DNA of 64,000 nucleotides from Pontibacter qinzhouensis (GCF_008017455.1 NZ_VRTY01000011.1:1-64000), one strand, 5' to 3'; positions 8,377 through 17,252 are shown, numbered from the stretch's first letter. Notes: generated by a model from the letters alone, not told the origin. Program-made: numbers and translations.

Positions 8377-10935
8377 ATGACGAATACCCTGAAGCGACTT
8401 CTCGCTTTTATTGTGTTGCTGCTTGCCGTGCAGGTGGCAGTGGCCCAGCAAAAGATAAAAACTCCCGCCGAATTTTTAGGTTATAAGCTAGGAGAGCAGT
8501 TCTCTTTTCATGCTCAGGTGGTAGACTATGTGAACTACCTGGCTGCCCAGGCACCAAACCGGCTGAAGGTGCAGGAGTACGGCAAAACCTACGAAGGTCG
8601 CCCGCTGCTGCTGGCTTATGTGGCAAACGACGAGAACCTGCAGCGGCTCGAGCAGATACGGGAAAACAACCTGCGCCAGGCAGGTGTGCTGCCAGGGCAG
8701 GTGCAGGGCAACCAACCCTCTATTGTGTGGCTCAGCTACAATGTGCACGGCAACGAGTCTGTGTCGAGCGAGGCGGTGCTGCAGGTGCTCTACGACCTTG
8801 TAAACCCCGACAACGCCCAGATAAAGGAGTGGCTGCAAAACACGGTGCTGCTCATAGACCCCTGCGTGAACCCCGATGGCCGCGAGCGTTATGTGCAGTG
8901 GTATAAGCAGACGCAGAACCAGGGCGGAAACCCTTCGCCACATGCCTGGGAGCACTACGAGCCCTGGCCAGGCGGCAGACCCAACCATTACTATTTCGAC
9001 CTGAACCGCGACTGGGCCTGGCAAACCCAGGTAGAGTCGAAGCAGCGGCTGGCGCTTTACAATGTGTGGCTGCCACAGGTGCACGCCGATTTTCATGAGA
9101 TGGGAGCAGAGTCGCCTTATTATTTTTCTCCTGCTGCCAAACCGTTTCACGAGAGCATTACGCCTTTTCAGCGGGAGTTCCAGAACACCATCGGCGACTA
9201 TAACCGGGCTTATTTCGATAAAAACAACTGGCTCTACTTTACCCGCGAGAATTTTGATCTGCTGTACCCCAGCTACGGCGACACCTGGCCCACTTACAAC
9301 GGGGCCATTGGCATGACCTACGAGCAAGGCGGCTCCGGACGTGCCGGTCTGGCTTACAAAAAGCAGGATGGCGACACCCTTACCCTCACCGATCGCATTG
9401 CCCACCACCACGCTGCCAGCCTGGCCACCATTCAGGCAGGCTCCGAAAGAGCCGACCAGCTAAAGCAGGAGTTCCGGAAATACTACGAAAACAACCTCAA
9501 AAATCCGGCAGGCGACTACAAAGCTTTTGTGTTTAAGGCAGAAAGCGGCAGTGCCGGCAACTTACGTGAACTAACCAACTACCTCGACCGGCAGCAGATC
9601 TGGTATGGGTACGCTGGCAAAAGCAGCAAAGGCAGAGGCTTTAATTACGCAACAGGCAAAGAAGAAAGCGTACAGGTGGGGCAGCAGGACATCGTTATAA
9701 GCATGTACCAGCCAAAGTCTACACTCATTAAGGTACTTTTTGAGCCAGCCTCCAAACTGGAGGATAGCCTTACCTACGATATTACCTCCTGGGCTTTGCC
9801 GTATGCCTTTGGGGTGCAGGCTTATGCTTTGCGTAACCGCCTGGAGCCAGCCCATGGCAACGTAACTCCGGCTGAGGCTGCTCCTGTAACCATAGAAAAA
9901 CCTTACGCTTACCTGGCCCGCTGGAATAGCCTGAGCGATGTAAAGTTTCTGGCCGAGCTGATGCAGGCCAAGGTAAAGGTGCGGGTGGCCGAAAAAGAGT
10001 TTGAAACCGATAAACAGCAATACGGCGCTGGCACGCTTATTATAACGCGCACCGGCAACCAGGCTGTGGCAGGCGATTTCGATGCCACGGTGCAGGCGCT
10101 TGCTAAAAAGCACCAGGTCAGCCTCAGCGCCACCACCACCGGTTTTGTAAGCAGCGGCTCCGACTTCGGCTCTTCGAACGTGCGTTACCTGAAGGCTCCG
10201 CGAGTGGCCATGATGTCGGGAGAGGGTGTGTCGGCGTATGCGTTTGGGGAGGCCTGGCACTTTTTTGAGCAGCAGATCGGGTACCCGGTAACTGTGCTCG
10301 GAACTTCTTATTTCCAGCAGGTGCCCCTGCACGAGTTCGACGTGCTTATATTGCCGGGCGGTAACTACAGTCGCGTCTTCACCGATCCGGTACTTGAGCA
10401 GGTTAAAAACTGGGTGCGTTCAGGTGGTAAACTAATTGCTTTAGAAGGAGCAGCCGCTTTTCTGGCCGATAAAAAAGACTTCAACCTGAAAAAGAAAGGA
10501 GCAGAAGATACAACAGCAGCGGCTAAATCTAAAAACGAAACCCAGAACCCATACCAGAACCTGCGCGTGTACGGCAACCGCGAACGCGAATCGCTGGCCG
10601 AAGAAGTGCAAGGCAGTATCTTCAGGGTAAACCTCGACAAAACGCACCCGCTGGCCTTTGGTTACGGCGACACCTATTACGCCCTGGTTCGCTCTTCCGA
10701 TACCTTTGAGTACCTGAAAGATGGCTGGAATGTAGGCGTGTTGAAAAAAGGAAACTATGCCACCGGCTTTGTCGGCACTAAAGCGAGAACAAAGCTTCAG
10801 GATTCGCTGATTATGGGTACTCAACCTATGGGCCGCGGCCAGATAGTATACATGGCCGGCAACCCGCTTTTCAGAGGATTCTGGCAAAGTGGCAAGTTAC
10901 TTTTCAGTAATGCCGTATTTCTGGTAGGGCAGTAA
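8377..10935 (+). CDS. M14 family zinc carboxypeptidase, secreted
   Basis: An 852-residue protein with a signal peptide (1-24, ending VAVAQ). The M14 metallopeptidase domain covers about 40-340: zinc ligands His124 and Glu127 in YNVHGNES, the PDGRERYVQW substrate-binding segment (about 167), LNRDWAWQ, and the third zinc ligand in HADFHEMGAESPYYF (about 235-249). The C-terminal half (about 600-850) resembles a class I glutamine-amidotransferase-like fold (FDVLILPGGNYSRVF), a combination known for long Bacteroidota M14 proteins. It is expected to remove C-terminal residues from peptides in the periplasm or outside the cell. It is monocistronic, followed by a 381-bp gap holding copy 4 of the 58-bp element. 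Confidence 0.88.
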   Translation: MTNTLKRLLAFIVLLLAVQVAVAQQKIKTPAEFLGYKLGEQFSFHAQVVDYVNYLAAQAPNRLKVQEYGKTYEGRPLLLAYVANDENLQRLEQIRENNLRQAGVLPGQVQGNQPSIVWLSYNVHGNESVSSEAVLQVLYDLVNPDNAQIKEWLQNTVLLIDPCVNPDGRERYVQWYKQTQNQGGNPSPHAWEHYEPWPGGRPNHYYFDLNRDWAWQTQVESKQRLALYNVWLPQVHADFHEMGAESPYYFSPAAKPFHESITPFQREFQNTIGDYNRAYFDKNNWLYFTRENFDLLYPSYGDTWPTYNGAIGMTYEQGGSGRAGLAYKKQDGDTLTLTDRIAHHHAASLATIQAGSERADQLKQEFRKYYENNLKNPAGDYKAFVFKAESGSAGNLRELTNYLDRQQIWYGYAGKSSKGRGFNYATGKEESVQVGQQDIVISMYQPKSTLIKVLFEPASKLEDSLTYDITSWALPYAFGVQAYALRNRLEPAHGNVTPAEAAPVTIEKPYAYLARWNSLSDVKFLAELMQAKVKVRVAEKEFETDKQQYGAGTLIITRTGNQAVAGDFDATVQALAKKHQVSLSATTTGFVSSGSDFGSSNVRYLKAPRVAMMSGEGVSAYAFGEAWHFFEQQIGYPVTVLGTSYFQQVPLHEFDVLILPGGNYSRVFTDPVLEQVKNWVRSGGKLIALEGAAAFLADKKDFNLKKKGAEDTTAAAKSKNETQNPYQNLRVYGNRERESLAEEVQGSIFRVNLDKTHPLAFGYGDTYYALVRSSDTFEYLKDGWNVGVLKKGNYATGFVGTKARTKLQDSLIMGTQPMGRGQIVYMAGNPLFRGFWQSGKLLFSNAVFLVGQ

Positions 10936-11316
10936 TACTACGCACAATTAAAAATTAAAAATTAGAAATGATCGGGAATGAACTCACTTTCCATCCCTTT
11001 TTCCTGATTTGAGTTGAAGAAATAATAGTGCCTTTTGCCAATTGGTGCAGGTAAATTATTTAAATGAAAAAGCCCTTCCGAGGGCTTTTTAGCTTCCTGA
11101 TGCTCAAGGGTAGGGCAGGGTTGGCAACAATTTACTTGGCAGGTAAACTACCAATTGTTACCTTAGTGAAACGTAATAAATAAGTGGTTTGTGTGAAGTC
11201 GAAAGAGACTGAAAGTAGGAAAACCTGCAGCGTTAAAATAGTCATGTAGTATTCACACACTCACTCATTTATTCATTCAAAATTAAAACGGGCTGCGGCT
11301 CCAGAAACAGAACGCT
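10936..11316. other. Gene-free stretch with one 58-bp element
   Basis: It holds an A+T-rich tandem AATTAAAA tract (10949-10966), copy 4 of the 58-bp element (11053-11111), and a C/T/A-rich tract with repeated CACTCA/ATTCA units (11250-11282) just before the DinB gene. No coding frame was supported. Confidence 0.5.
11053..11111 (+). repeat. 58-bp intergenic element, copy 4 (perfect terminator-like hairpin)
   Basis: Head AATTATTTAAATGAAAA from 11054 and tail CAAGGGT at 11105-11111. The core is the best hairpin in the family: AAAAAGCCC pairs with GGGCTTTTT across the loop TTCCGA, forming a bidirectional intrinsic-terminator shape. It lies 117 bp after the M14 peptidase stop. Confidence 0.9.
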
Positions 11317-11853
11317 ATGGCACCTCAGATTACCTTTCCGGCCCCAGCCGAATACCCAGACGCAGTAAAAGCTTACGTAGAAGCAGCCAAAGCCGAAGAT
11401 ATATTGGCAGGGCTGGCCGCTAGTCAGCAGTTTATTATAAACTCGATGCTGGAGCTAAAAGAGGCGCAGCTAAATTTGCGTTACCAGCCTGGTAAATGGA
11501 GCATAAAAGAAGTGCTGGTGCATGTGGCAGATACCGAGCGTATTTTTGCCTACCGCGCCCTCCGCTTCGCCCGTCACGATAAAACCCCGCTTCCCGGTTT
11601 CGACCAGGATATTTATGTGGAACCATCTAAAGCCGCAGCCAGAACCATTACGTCTATTTTAAATGAGTATGCGGCAGTGCGGCAGTCAACAATTGAGCTG
11701 TTTAAAAGTTTCGATGAAGAAGCTCTTAACCAGACCGGTCTGGCGAGTAACAACGAGATCTCGGTAAGAGCCATTGGCTACGCGATTCTGGGCCACGAAA
11801 TACACCACCTGCGTATAATCCGGGAAAAGTACCTGCAGCTGCCACTAATTTAG
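11317..11853 (+). CDS. DinB family protein
   Basis: A 178-residue four-helix-bundle protein of the DinB/YfiT type. Metal-ligand histidines sit at His69 (KEVLVHVADTERI) and in GHEIHHLR near the C-terminus (His160 and His163/164). W61 in PGKWSIKEVL matches the conserved helix-2 start. Members are putative metal-dependent hydrolases or thiol transferases; the substrate here cannot be inferred. A small membrane protein follows 73 bp downstream on the same strand and may share the transcript. Confidence 0.85.
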   Translation: MAPQITFPAPAEYPDAVKAYVEAAKAEDILAGLAASQQFIINSMLELKEAQLNLRYQPGKWSIKEVLVHVADTERIFAYRALRFARHDKTPLPGFDQDIYVEPSKAAARTITSILNEYAAVRQSTIELFKSFDEEALNQTGLASNNEISVRAIGYAILGHEIHHLRIIREKYLQLPLI

Positions 11854-11926
11854 GTGTTTGAGCATCAGGATGTAAGTTAAAGTTAACCTATGAAGCTGCC
11901 TGCACAGTAGCTACCGAAGAACCCAC

Positions 11927-12106
11927 ATGAGAAACCAAAAACTTTTTAGAATAGCCCTGGCCGTGGCCTGTTTTGTATTTGCCGGCCTAAAAGCCTATGC
12001 CATTGCACAAGGCGATTATACCTGGATCGATGTATTTTTCATGATTGCCTTTCTGGGCTTCGGCATTATGTACCTGATCGTGCTCAACAAAACAAAAAAG
12101 CCATAG
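11927..12106 (+). CDS. Small two-helix membrane protein, 59 residues
   Basis: ATG at 11927 opens a 59-residue frame starting MRNQKLFRIALAVACFVFAG. It contains two hydrophobic helices (about 8-27 and 33-53) joined by a short polar loop (GDYTWID), and ends NKTKKP. Base use and composition resemble its neighbours. The family is not recognised. Copy 5 of the 58-bp element starts 5 bp after the TAG stop, and the transcript would read that element tail first. Confidence 0.7.
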   Translation: MRNQKLFRIALAVACFVFAGLKAYAIAQGDYTWIDVFFMIAFLGFGIMYLIVLNKTKKP

Positions 12107-12111
12107 CCACC

Positions 12112-12169
12112 ACCCTTGACTAAAAATAGCCTAAAATGCTTTTGGAGGGTATTTTCATTTAAATAATTG
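12112..12169 (-). repeat. 58-bp intergenic element, copy 5
   Basis: Reverse-oriented copy: tail ACCCTTG at 12112-12118, head AATAATTG ending at 12169. It starts 5 bp after the stop codon of the small membrane-protein gene. Beyond the head lies a G-poor degenerate tract (minus-strand AACCATTAAGCCAT, about 12188-12230) also seen beside copies 7, 9 and 18. Confidence 0.88.
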
Positions 12170-12496
12170 ACTGCGATCTGCTTGCTGCTACATGGCTTAA
12201 TGGTTAAATTATTTGATGGTTGTTTTGGGGAGTGTTGCATTCGTAGAGGTAGAAATTTTGAATGAGAGATTGAGTGAATAACTCATAAGTTTTTTCTTAA
12301 AAACGGGTCTAGTACCTTCTATTTAGCGCTTTAAACCTAATCTCGCAGCCGATACCTAAACGGAAGACATGTGCGTAAAATGCCCTAAAAGCAAAACCTG
12401 AACTTAAAAGGACTGCTAAAGTCCAACTAAGTTCAGGTTCTCAACTTTTAGCCAAAGGTATTTAATTATACGTTTGACCGAAAAGAAGGTTTCTGT
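12170..12496. other. Gene-free stretch
   Basis: Between the head of copy 5 and the stop codon of the leftward cupin-like gene. It includes the degenerate TTAAATTATTTGATGGTTG tract (12204-12222) and, at about 12390-12445, a possible weak hairpin (CTGAACTTAAAAGG with CTAAGTTCAG) that could terminate the cupin-like gene. No coding frame was supported. Confidence 0.4.
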
Positions 12497-12922
12497 TTAC
12501 TCCGCTAAAAAAGCAATAAGTTTCTGAGAATGAGGTTGTAAGATGCCTGTTTTAGCCTTGTCTTCGTAAACCACTGCTTTAAATTCAACCTTACCCACGT
12601 TTACTGTTTTGTAGGAGTTTATGCCTGACCAAAGCTGGTCGCCTGCTTTAACCTTTATTAGTTGTGTGTTGCCATCCGGAGTGGTAACAAGTAAGGTGCC
12701 GGCAGTGGCAGCATAGGCTAATTGCTCCGGGTTGCCGTGCACGGTCGCAAATTCACCTGGCTTCAGGTCTACTTCGAGTAGGCGCATAAAGTTGGTGTCG
12801 AGCAACTGAGAGAATTTTTGTGCTTCGTTTTTGGTAGCAGGAACATCCTGGCCATTTGCAGCGGAAGTAGAAACAGATAAAGACGTAGCCAACAGAGCAG
12901 CTACCATGGTAATTTTTTTCAT
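12497..12922 (-). CDS. Small secreted cupin-like protein
   Basis: A 141-residue protein with a signal peptide (about 1-22, ending STSAA). The mature part resembles a single small cupin barrel: LLEVDLKPGEFATVHGNPEQ carries the expected Gly, Glu and His positions, and KVKAGDQLWSG resembles the second cupin turn, although the canonical second His is absent. A metal site is therefore uncertain. The function is not recognised. The 5' leader shares a short pattern (AAAATTAACC ... AAACTATGAAAA) with the small frame at 13118-13246, hinting at a related translation-initiation region. Confidence 0.65.
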   Translation of the reverse strand: MKKITMVAALLATSLSVSTSAANGQDVPATKNEAQKFSQLLDTNFMRLLEVDLKPGEFATVHGNPEQLAYAATAGTLLVTTPDGNTQLIKVKAGDQLWSGINSYKTVNVGKVEFKAVVYEDKAKTGILQPHSQKLIAFLAE

Positions 12923-13117
12923 AGTTTTATTTTTTGGAGCGGTTAATTTTCAAGTTTTATTTTGTCGGAAGAGTTGCTTTAACTCGTCTTTCTGGTGTGT
13001 GTAGAGGTGGCGTTGTAATGGGTAAGCGGTATTTGTAATTGGTTTGTATAATTCTGAAATTCAATACTATAGATGCAGTAATGCTATTAGAGGTTGCATC
13101 AGCTAAAAGAATACTAG

Positions 13118-13246
13118 CTAAATAATGCGAAGCGATGTGAATGCTATCTCGCTACCTTTCAGAACCGCTTTTTTTGTGTCAGCAAAGTTTTCAAGTACGC
13201 CAAGCATTAGCAGAAACAGGACCAGTAGTAAGAAAAGCATTTTCAT
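13118..13246 (-). CDS. Possible small secreted/membrane peptide, 42 codons
   Basis: A leftward frame from ATG 13246 to TAG 13118 encodes MKMLFLLLVLFLLMLGVLEN followed by a short polar tail rich in Lys and Ser. The hydrophobic N-terminus resembles a signal peptide or single membrane helix. Its leader resembles that of the secreted gene at 12922. There is no homology claim, and chance cannot be excluded. Confidence 0.3.
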   Translation of the reverse strand: MKMLFLLLVLFLLMLGVLENFADTKKAVLKGSEIAFTSLRII

Positions 13247-13475
13247 AGTTTGGTTAATTTTAGGTTCTTCAATTTACGTGTGCTTTATAGATGTAGAAAA
13301 CCAGTAAAGGGTTGCTTTATGTTCAGAAATAATTTCTACTTAATCCTGATTTCCTTATAGCATTTGCTATGCCAAGTTTGTAAATGGCTATTAATTAATG
13401 CTTTACAAAGTAATTTTGTATCTGGAGGAAAATAAATCGTCCGGAGGTGCACACTTCTGTGTTCGGTAGCGGACA

Positions 13476-13520
13476 CAATTTAGTTAGCAATACCTATTGC
13501 TTTGGTAGCTAACTAAATTG
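13476..13520. repeat. Perfect 13-bp inverted repeat
   Basis: CAATTTAGTTAGC (13476-13488) is exactly complementary to GCTAACTAAATTG (13508-13520), with inner TACC/GGTA able to extend the stem. There is no T run on either side, so it is not a typical terminator. It could be an operator, a decayed transposon end or an RNA hairpin. Confidence 0.6.
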
Positions 13521-13822
13521 ATGGCTATCTGTGGATGGTTCAATTATAAGCAGCGGTAAATATTTTAAACTTTGATTTACAGAAAGGTATACAGCTTGGG
13601 GAGCTACCTTGCCAACTACCGCAGAGCAAAGTTTATTCTCTGGTTTATAGAGTTATCCTGGACGATGTAATGTAAATTTAGTAATTTAAAGACAACTGCA
13701 CTAGTGTTTACTTTTAGAGAAAACTATGCAGCAAAAGGTAAAACCACTTACGCAAATAGTGCAGATAAACGTATGTTTAAGGGGTTATTACGTTTAGTTG
13801 CTAGTTATAGCGTATTAAATTT

Positions 13823-14233
13823 ATGAAATTTCTTATCCTAACAAGTCTACTAACCTTATTCTCCTCTGTCGGATTTGGGCAAACAATAAAGTTGACTGAC
13901 GCAGACATCAATAATAGTGGCGCTATTAAATTAGTGTTTGTTACCACAGTTGATGAAGCCCGAGAACTTGCAAAAAAGGATATTAAGAAGAACATGCCTT
14001 TTCTGTTGCTGCGAAGCGAAATAGCCCCTGTAGTATATAATACAGACAGCGCCTTTGAAAACAAATATAGTGTCTACTACTATGAAGATGGCTGCACAGG
14101 GCCAGATTATAGACTAACGGAAGAATATAACTTCGTGATTCTCGACCATCTGCAAAAGACATATGGTAAGGAATGGATGAGAAAAATAAGAACGGATGTG
14201 GTAGGTTATAAAAAGTGGAGAAGCGAGAAATAA
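13823..14233 (+). CDS. Hypothetical secreted protein
   Basis: A 136-residue protein with a signal peptide (1-19, MKFLILTSLLTLFSSVGFG). The mature part is mixed and basic at the C-terminus (KEWMRKIRTDVVGYKKWRSEK), with DGCTGPDYRLTEEYNF in the middle carrying the only mature cysteine. I do not recognise the family. Codon use is more A+T-rich than in neighbouring genes and the gene sits after a 900-bp gene-poor region, which fits recent acquisition (inference). Confidence 0.7.
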   Translation: MKFLILTSLLTLFSSVGFGQTIKLTDADINNSGAIKLVFVTTVDEARELAKKDIKKNMPFLLLRSEIAPVVYNTDSAFENKYSVYYYEDGCTGPDYRLTEEYNFVILDHLQKTYGKEWMRKIRTDVVGYKKWRSEK

Positions 14234-14278
14234 AACAAGCTACAACCACACCCATAAGCCAGCTACGCCACCCCTGCT

Positions 14279-14322
14279 GGCGCGAGTTTGTAACTCGTGC
14301 CTCCATGTTTTACAAGCTCGCA
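14279..14322. repeat. REP-like palindrome with inverted partner
   Basis: GGCGCGAGTTTGTAACTCGTGCC (written in two parts: GGCGCGAGTT, TGT, AACTCGTGCC; 14279-14301) is a hairpin with a 3-base loop. A partial inverted copy, TTTACAAGCTCGC, follows at 14310-14322. Together they resemble a paired REP/BIME arrangement. A degenerate relative lies at about 1451-1470. Confidence 0.45.
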
Positions 14323-14363
14323 CTATCGTAGCAACCTTAAAAGCAGCAATGTAACTAGTTTCC

Positions 14364-14442
14364 AAATCATTTTAATAGAAACAGCCTTTCCCGTCTTTCT
14401 GCTCCTGCTGCTGCTTTTCCGGTCATTGAGACGCTGTAAGGT
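14364..14442 (+). repeat. Possible decayed 58-bp element next to priA stop
   Basis: AATCATTTTAATAGAAAC followed by AGCCTTTCCC (14365-14392) resembles the element head and core, and TGTAAGGT (14435-14442) resembles the tail 4 bp from the priA stop codon. The total length, 79 bp, is about 20 bp too long, so this is at best a decayed or enlarged copy. Confidence 0.3.
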
Positions 14443-14446
14443 CATC

Positions 14447-16978
14447 TCACGCCGGGTCTACATCTACCACCACGCGCAGCCCTTTAAAATCGGGGAGGAG
14501 CTTGAGCTGGTGAATGGTATCGGCAATCATGCGTTTGGAGCTGCTGAGCTGGCCGCTCTGGCGGGGCAGCTTGATGTGGATCTCCTGCAGAAACAGATTC
14601 CGGATTTTAAAGATGTACGGCACCTCCGGCCCCAGCACCTGTTCTTTGCTGAGTTGATCGGTTAGCTCCTTTGCCAGCACAATGGCTGAGTTCTCAGCGG
14701 TGCGCTCGTCTTCGTGCTTTACTGTAATTTTGATCATACGCACAAAAGGTGGGAAATTAAAGCGCATCCGCTCCTCAATCTCATGCTCGTATAAGGCTAA
14801 GTAATCGTTGTTGCGCACCTTCCTGAAGATGGACTGCAGTGGGTCACGCGTCTGAATAATAACGGTGCCGTGCTTGCCTTTGCGGCCCGCCCTGCCGCTT
14901 ACCTGCACAAACAGCTGGTACGCCCGCTCATGCGCCCGGAAGTCAGGGAAGTTAATAATGGTATCGGCATTCAGGATACCTACTAAGCTCACGTTTTCGA
15001 AATCGAGGCCTTTGGTTACCATTTGCGTACCGACTAATATGTTGGTGCGGCCGCTCTCAAAGTCAGCGATAATCTGCTGGTAACTGTTCTTCTTCTTGGT
15101 CGTGTCCAGGTCCATGCGCTGCACCTCGGCATTGGGCAGCATCAGTTTCAGTTCGTCCTCTACTTTTTCAGTGCCGAAACCCATGCTTTTGAGGGTGGTG
15201 GCACCGCAGGCGGGGCAGTCGGAGGGCATGCGCTCGTGGTAGCCGCAGTAGTGGCAGCGTAGTTCCTGGTTGTATTTGTGGTACGATAGGCTAACGGCGC
15301 AATGCTTGCACTTCGGAATCCAGGAGCACTCGTCGCAGGCAATAAAGGGCGCATAGCCACGGCGGTTCTGAAACAGGATGACTTGCTCCTGCCGGTGCAG
15401 CCGGGCTTCAATTTCGTTTATCAGTTTTGCCGAGAAATGGCTGTGCATTTTTTTTCGCTTCTGTTCGTCGCGCGTGTTCACCAGCTCAATATCCGGCATT
15501 TGGGCCGCACCGAAGCGTTTGGTCATGCTAACCAGACCCCAGCGGCCGGTCTTGCAGTTATGGTAGGTTTCTACAGAAGGCGTAGCAGAGCCCAGGAGCG
15601 TTTTAGCACCTTGCAGGTGTGCCATCATCAGGGCCGTTTCGCGGGCATTGTAGCGCGGGGCCGGGTCGTATTGCTTATACGATGGCTCGTGCTCCTCATC
15701 TATTATAACCAGCGAGAGGTTATGGAAGGGCAGGAAAATAGACGAGCGTACGCCTACCACCACCTGGAACTTTCCCGACAGAATGCCTTGCCACACTTCC
15801 GCTCGCTCGTTATCTGAGAATTTTGAATGGTACACACCCAGTTGGTCGCCAAATACTTTCATCAGGCGGGTTACGATCTGAGCCGTCAGGGCAATTTCGG
15901 GGAGCAGGTACAGCACCTGGCCGCCACCTTCGAGGGCATGTTTTATTAGGTCGATGTATACTTCAGTTTTGCCGCTGCCGGTTACGCCATGCAGCAGCAC
16001 CGTGTCTTTCTGCTTGAAGAGACCCAGAATCTCCTCGCGCGCCTCCGCCTGGTGCTCCGATAAAGCCATGGGCATTTGCATGGCACCAAAGTCTGTCGGG
16101 AACCGCGACACAATCTGGTCGAATTGCTCCAGCACGCCCTTCCGTATCAGGCTCGTAATGGCCGACTGCGAGAGATGCGGGTTACCGGTCAGTACGTTTT
16201 TCTCCAGGCCCCTGATGTTCAGGTTTTTGTCTTGGTGCACGGGCACCTTCTGCAGGTAGTTCAGCAGTATGTCGAGTTGTTTAGGCTTGGGAGTTAGCTG
16301 TGCAAAAAGCTCCTCCAGCATAGCCTCCTCCTGCACGAAATGCTCCGAAAGCCGCACCTTCTTCACCACCTTGGGAGAGTATTTGTCGCTTACCTGCTCA
16401 AAAATAATAATAGCTTCTTTCTGGATAAGCGACTTAATGTACTTGTGGTAATTTTTGAGCTGCAGCAGGTTGCCTACTTCGGTAAACGTGAGGGCTTGGT
16501 TTTGCTGTAGGGCGTAAATTATCTTAACCTCCTGTGTTGCCAGCGGAATGTCGTCTTCTTCGGGTTCATAGCTCGGGTGCAGCTGCAGCCTCGATTCGCT
16601 GCTGAGTTTGAGGGCCGATGGTAATGCTGCATTTATAACTTCACCGAGCGTACACATGTAGTAGTCGGCGATCCATTTAAACAGCTTTAATTGTGGTGCT
16701 GTTACAATGGGTTTGTCGTCGAGCACATCGAGCACGTACTTGGCCTGGTAATCAGCGGGAGCATTTTCATGAATATCGGCCACAATGCAACTAAGCACTT
16801 TTTTGGCACCAAACTGAACAATAACCCGCACTCCCACCAGCACCTCGTCATTCATCTCGAAGGGGATGCGGTAGGTGTAGAGCTTGGGCAGCGGCAGCGG
16901 CAGTATTACATCTGCAAACAGCGTAACACGGTCTACGGCTGGCTCCGGCGGAAAATTAAAGTTCAGTAGTTCTGACAA
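14447..16978 (-). CDS. priA: Primosomal protein N' (replication restart helicase)
   Basis: An 843-residue superfamily 2 DNA helicase that reloads the replisome at stalled forks. The N-terminal DNA-binding part (VDRVTLFADVILPLPLPKLY) is followed by the helicase core with Walker A GVTGSGKTEVYIDLI (about 330), Walker B IIDEEHEPSYKQYD (about 425) and motif III GSATPSVET. The PriA-specific zinc-binding insert is complete: CDEC, CKHC, CHYC and CPAC pairs (about 555-600). VGTQMVTKGLDFENV and QVSGRAGRKGKHGTVIIQT are the C-terminal helicase motifs. Length matches Bacteroidota PriA. It stands alone, leftward, upstream of an area with two 58-bp elements. Confidence 0.95.
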   Translation of the reverse strand: MSELLNFNFPPEPAVDRVTLFADVILPLPLPKLYTYRIPFEMNDEVLVGVRVIVQFGAKKVLSCIVADIHENAPADYQAKYVLDVLDDKPIVTAPQLKLFKWIADYYMCTLGEVINAALPSALKLSSESRLQLHPSYEPEEDDIPLATQEVKIIYALQQNQALTFTEVGNLLQLKNYHKYIKSLIQKEAIIIFEQVSDKYSPKVVKKVRLSEHFVQEEAMLEELFAQLTPKPKQLDILLNYLQKVPVHQDKNLNIRGLEKNVLTGNPHLSQSAITSLIRKGVLEQFDQIVSRFPTDFGAMQMPMALSEHQAEAREEILGLFKQKDTVLLHGVTGSGKTEVYIDLIKHALEGGGQVLYLLPEIALTAQIVTRLMKVFGDQLGVYHSKFSDNERAEVWQGILSGKFQVVVGVRSSIFLPFHNLSLVIIDEEHEPSYKQYDPAPRYNARETALMMAHLQGAKTLLGSATPSVETYHNCKTGRWGLVSMTKRFGAAQMPDIELVNTRDEQKRKKMHSHFSAKLINEIEARLHRQEQVILFQNRRGYAPFIACDECSWIPKCKHCAVSLSYHKYNQELRCHYCGYHERMPSDCPACGATTLKSMGFGTEKVEDELKLMLPNAEVQRMDLDTTKKKNSYQQIIADFESGRTNILVGTQMVTKGLDFENVSLVGILNADTIINFPDFRAHERAYQLFVQVSGRAGRKGKHGTVIIQTRDPLQSIFRKVRNNDYLALYEHEIEERMRFNFPPFVRMIKITVKHEDERTAENSAIVLAKELTDQLSKEQVLGPEVPYIFKIRNLFLQEIHIKLPRQSGQLSSSKRMIADTIHQLKLLPDFKGLRVVVDVDPA

Positions 16979-17097
16979 GGGTGCTGCAAAAGATTAATAC
17001 TACTAGCAAAGGTCGGAAAAAAATGTGAATTGCTACAGGAGGAATGTGCGCTGCAGGCTAAGCCGTTTCTCTAACAGGCCAAGGTATGTTGCAGAGG

Positions 17098-17155
17098 CAA
17101 TTATTCAAATGAAATTGGCCTTCCAAAGCTTTTTACGCGAAAATCGGTCAAGGGC
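17098..17155 (+). repeat. 58-bp intergenic element, copy 6
   Basis: Head CAATTATTCAAATGAAA from 17098, core GGCCTTCCAAAGC, tail CAAGGGC at 17149-17155 (last base differs from the consensus T). It lies upstream of priA, not next to a stop codon. Confidence 0.88.
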
Positions 17156-17207
17156 TTTTGTGGTCTGCAGCAGGATTTATTGGCACTTGAGATGAACTGA
17201 TTTTAGC

Positions 17208-17252
17208 TGTCCTGGCTACTCTGAAATAAATCCTTTTTAGAGTAGCCAGGAT
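17208..17252. terminator. Imperfect inverted repeat, possible terminator
   Basis: CTGTCCTGGCTACTCTGAAA at 17208-17227 faces TTTTTAGAGTAGCCAGGAT (about 17234-17252): TCCTGGCTACTCT and AGAGTAGCCAGGA are exact complements (13 bp). Read leftwards from the YyaL-like gene it would form a stable hairpin, but it has no clean T run. Confidence 0.5.

Larger units (their letters stand above)
12923..13822. other. 900-bp gene-poor, A+T-rich stretch
   Basis: It holds the 42-codon candidate frame at 13118-13246 and a strong 13-bp inverted repeat at 13476-13520. The sequence between 13300 and 13800 is clearly more A+T-rich than the flanking genes. No 58-bp element is present. Nothing else was recognised. 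Confidence 0.5.

Noticed and set aside
9571-10332. Long minus-strand frame of 253 codons inside the M14 peptidase gene.
   Set aside because: It has no protein-like composition and lies opposite conserved peptidase sequence; long antisense frames are common in G+C-richer genes.
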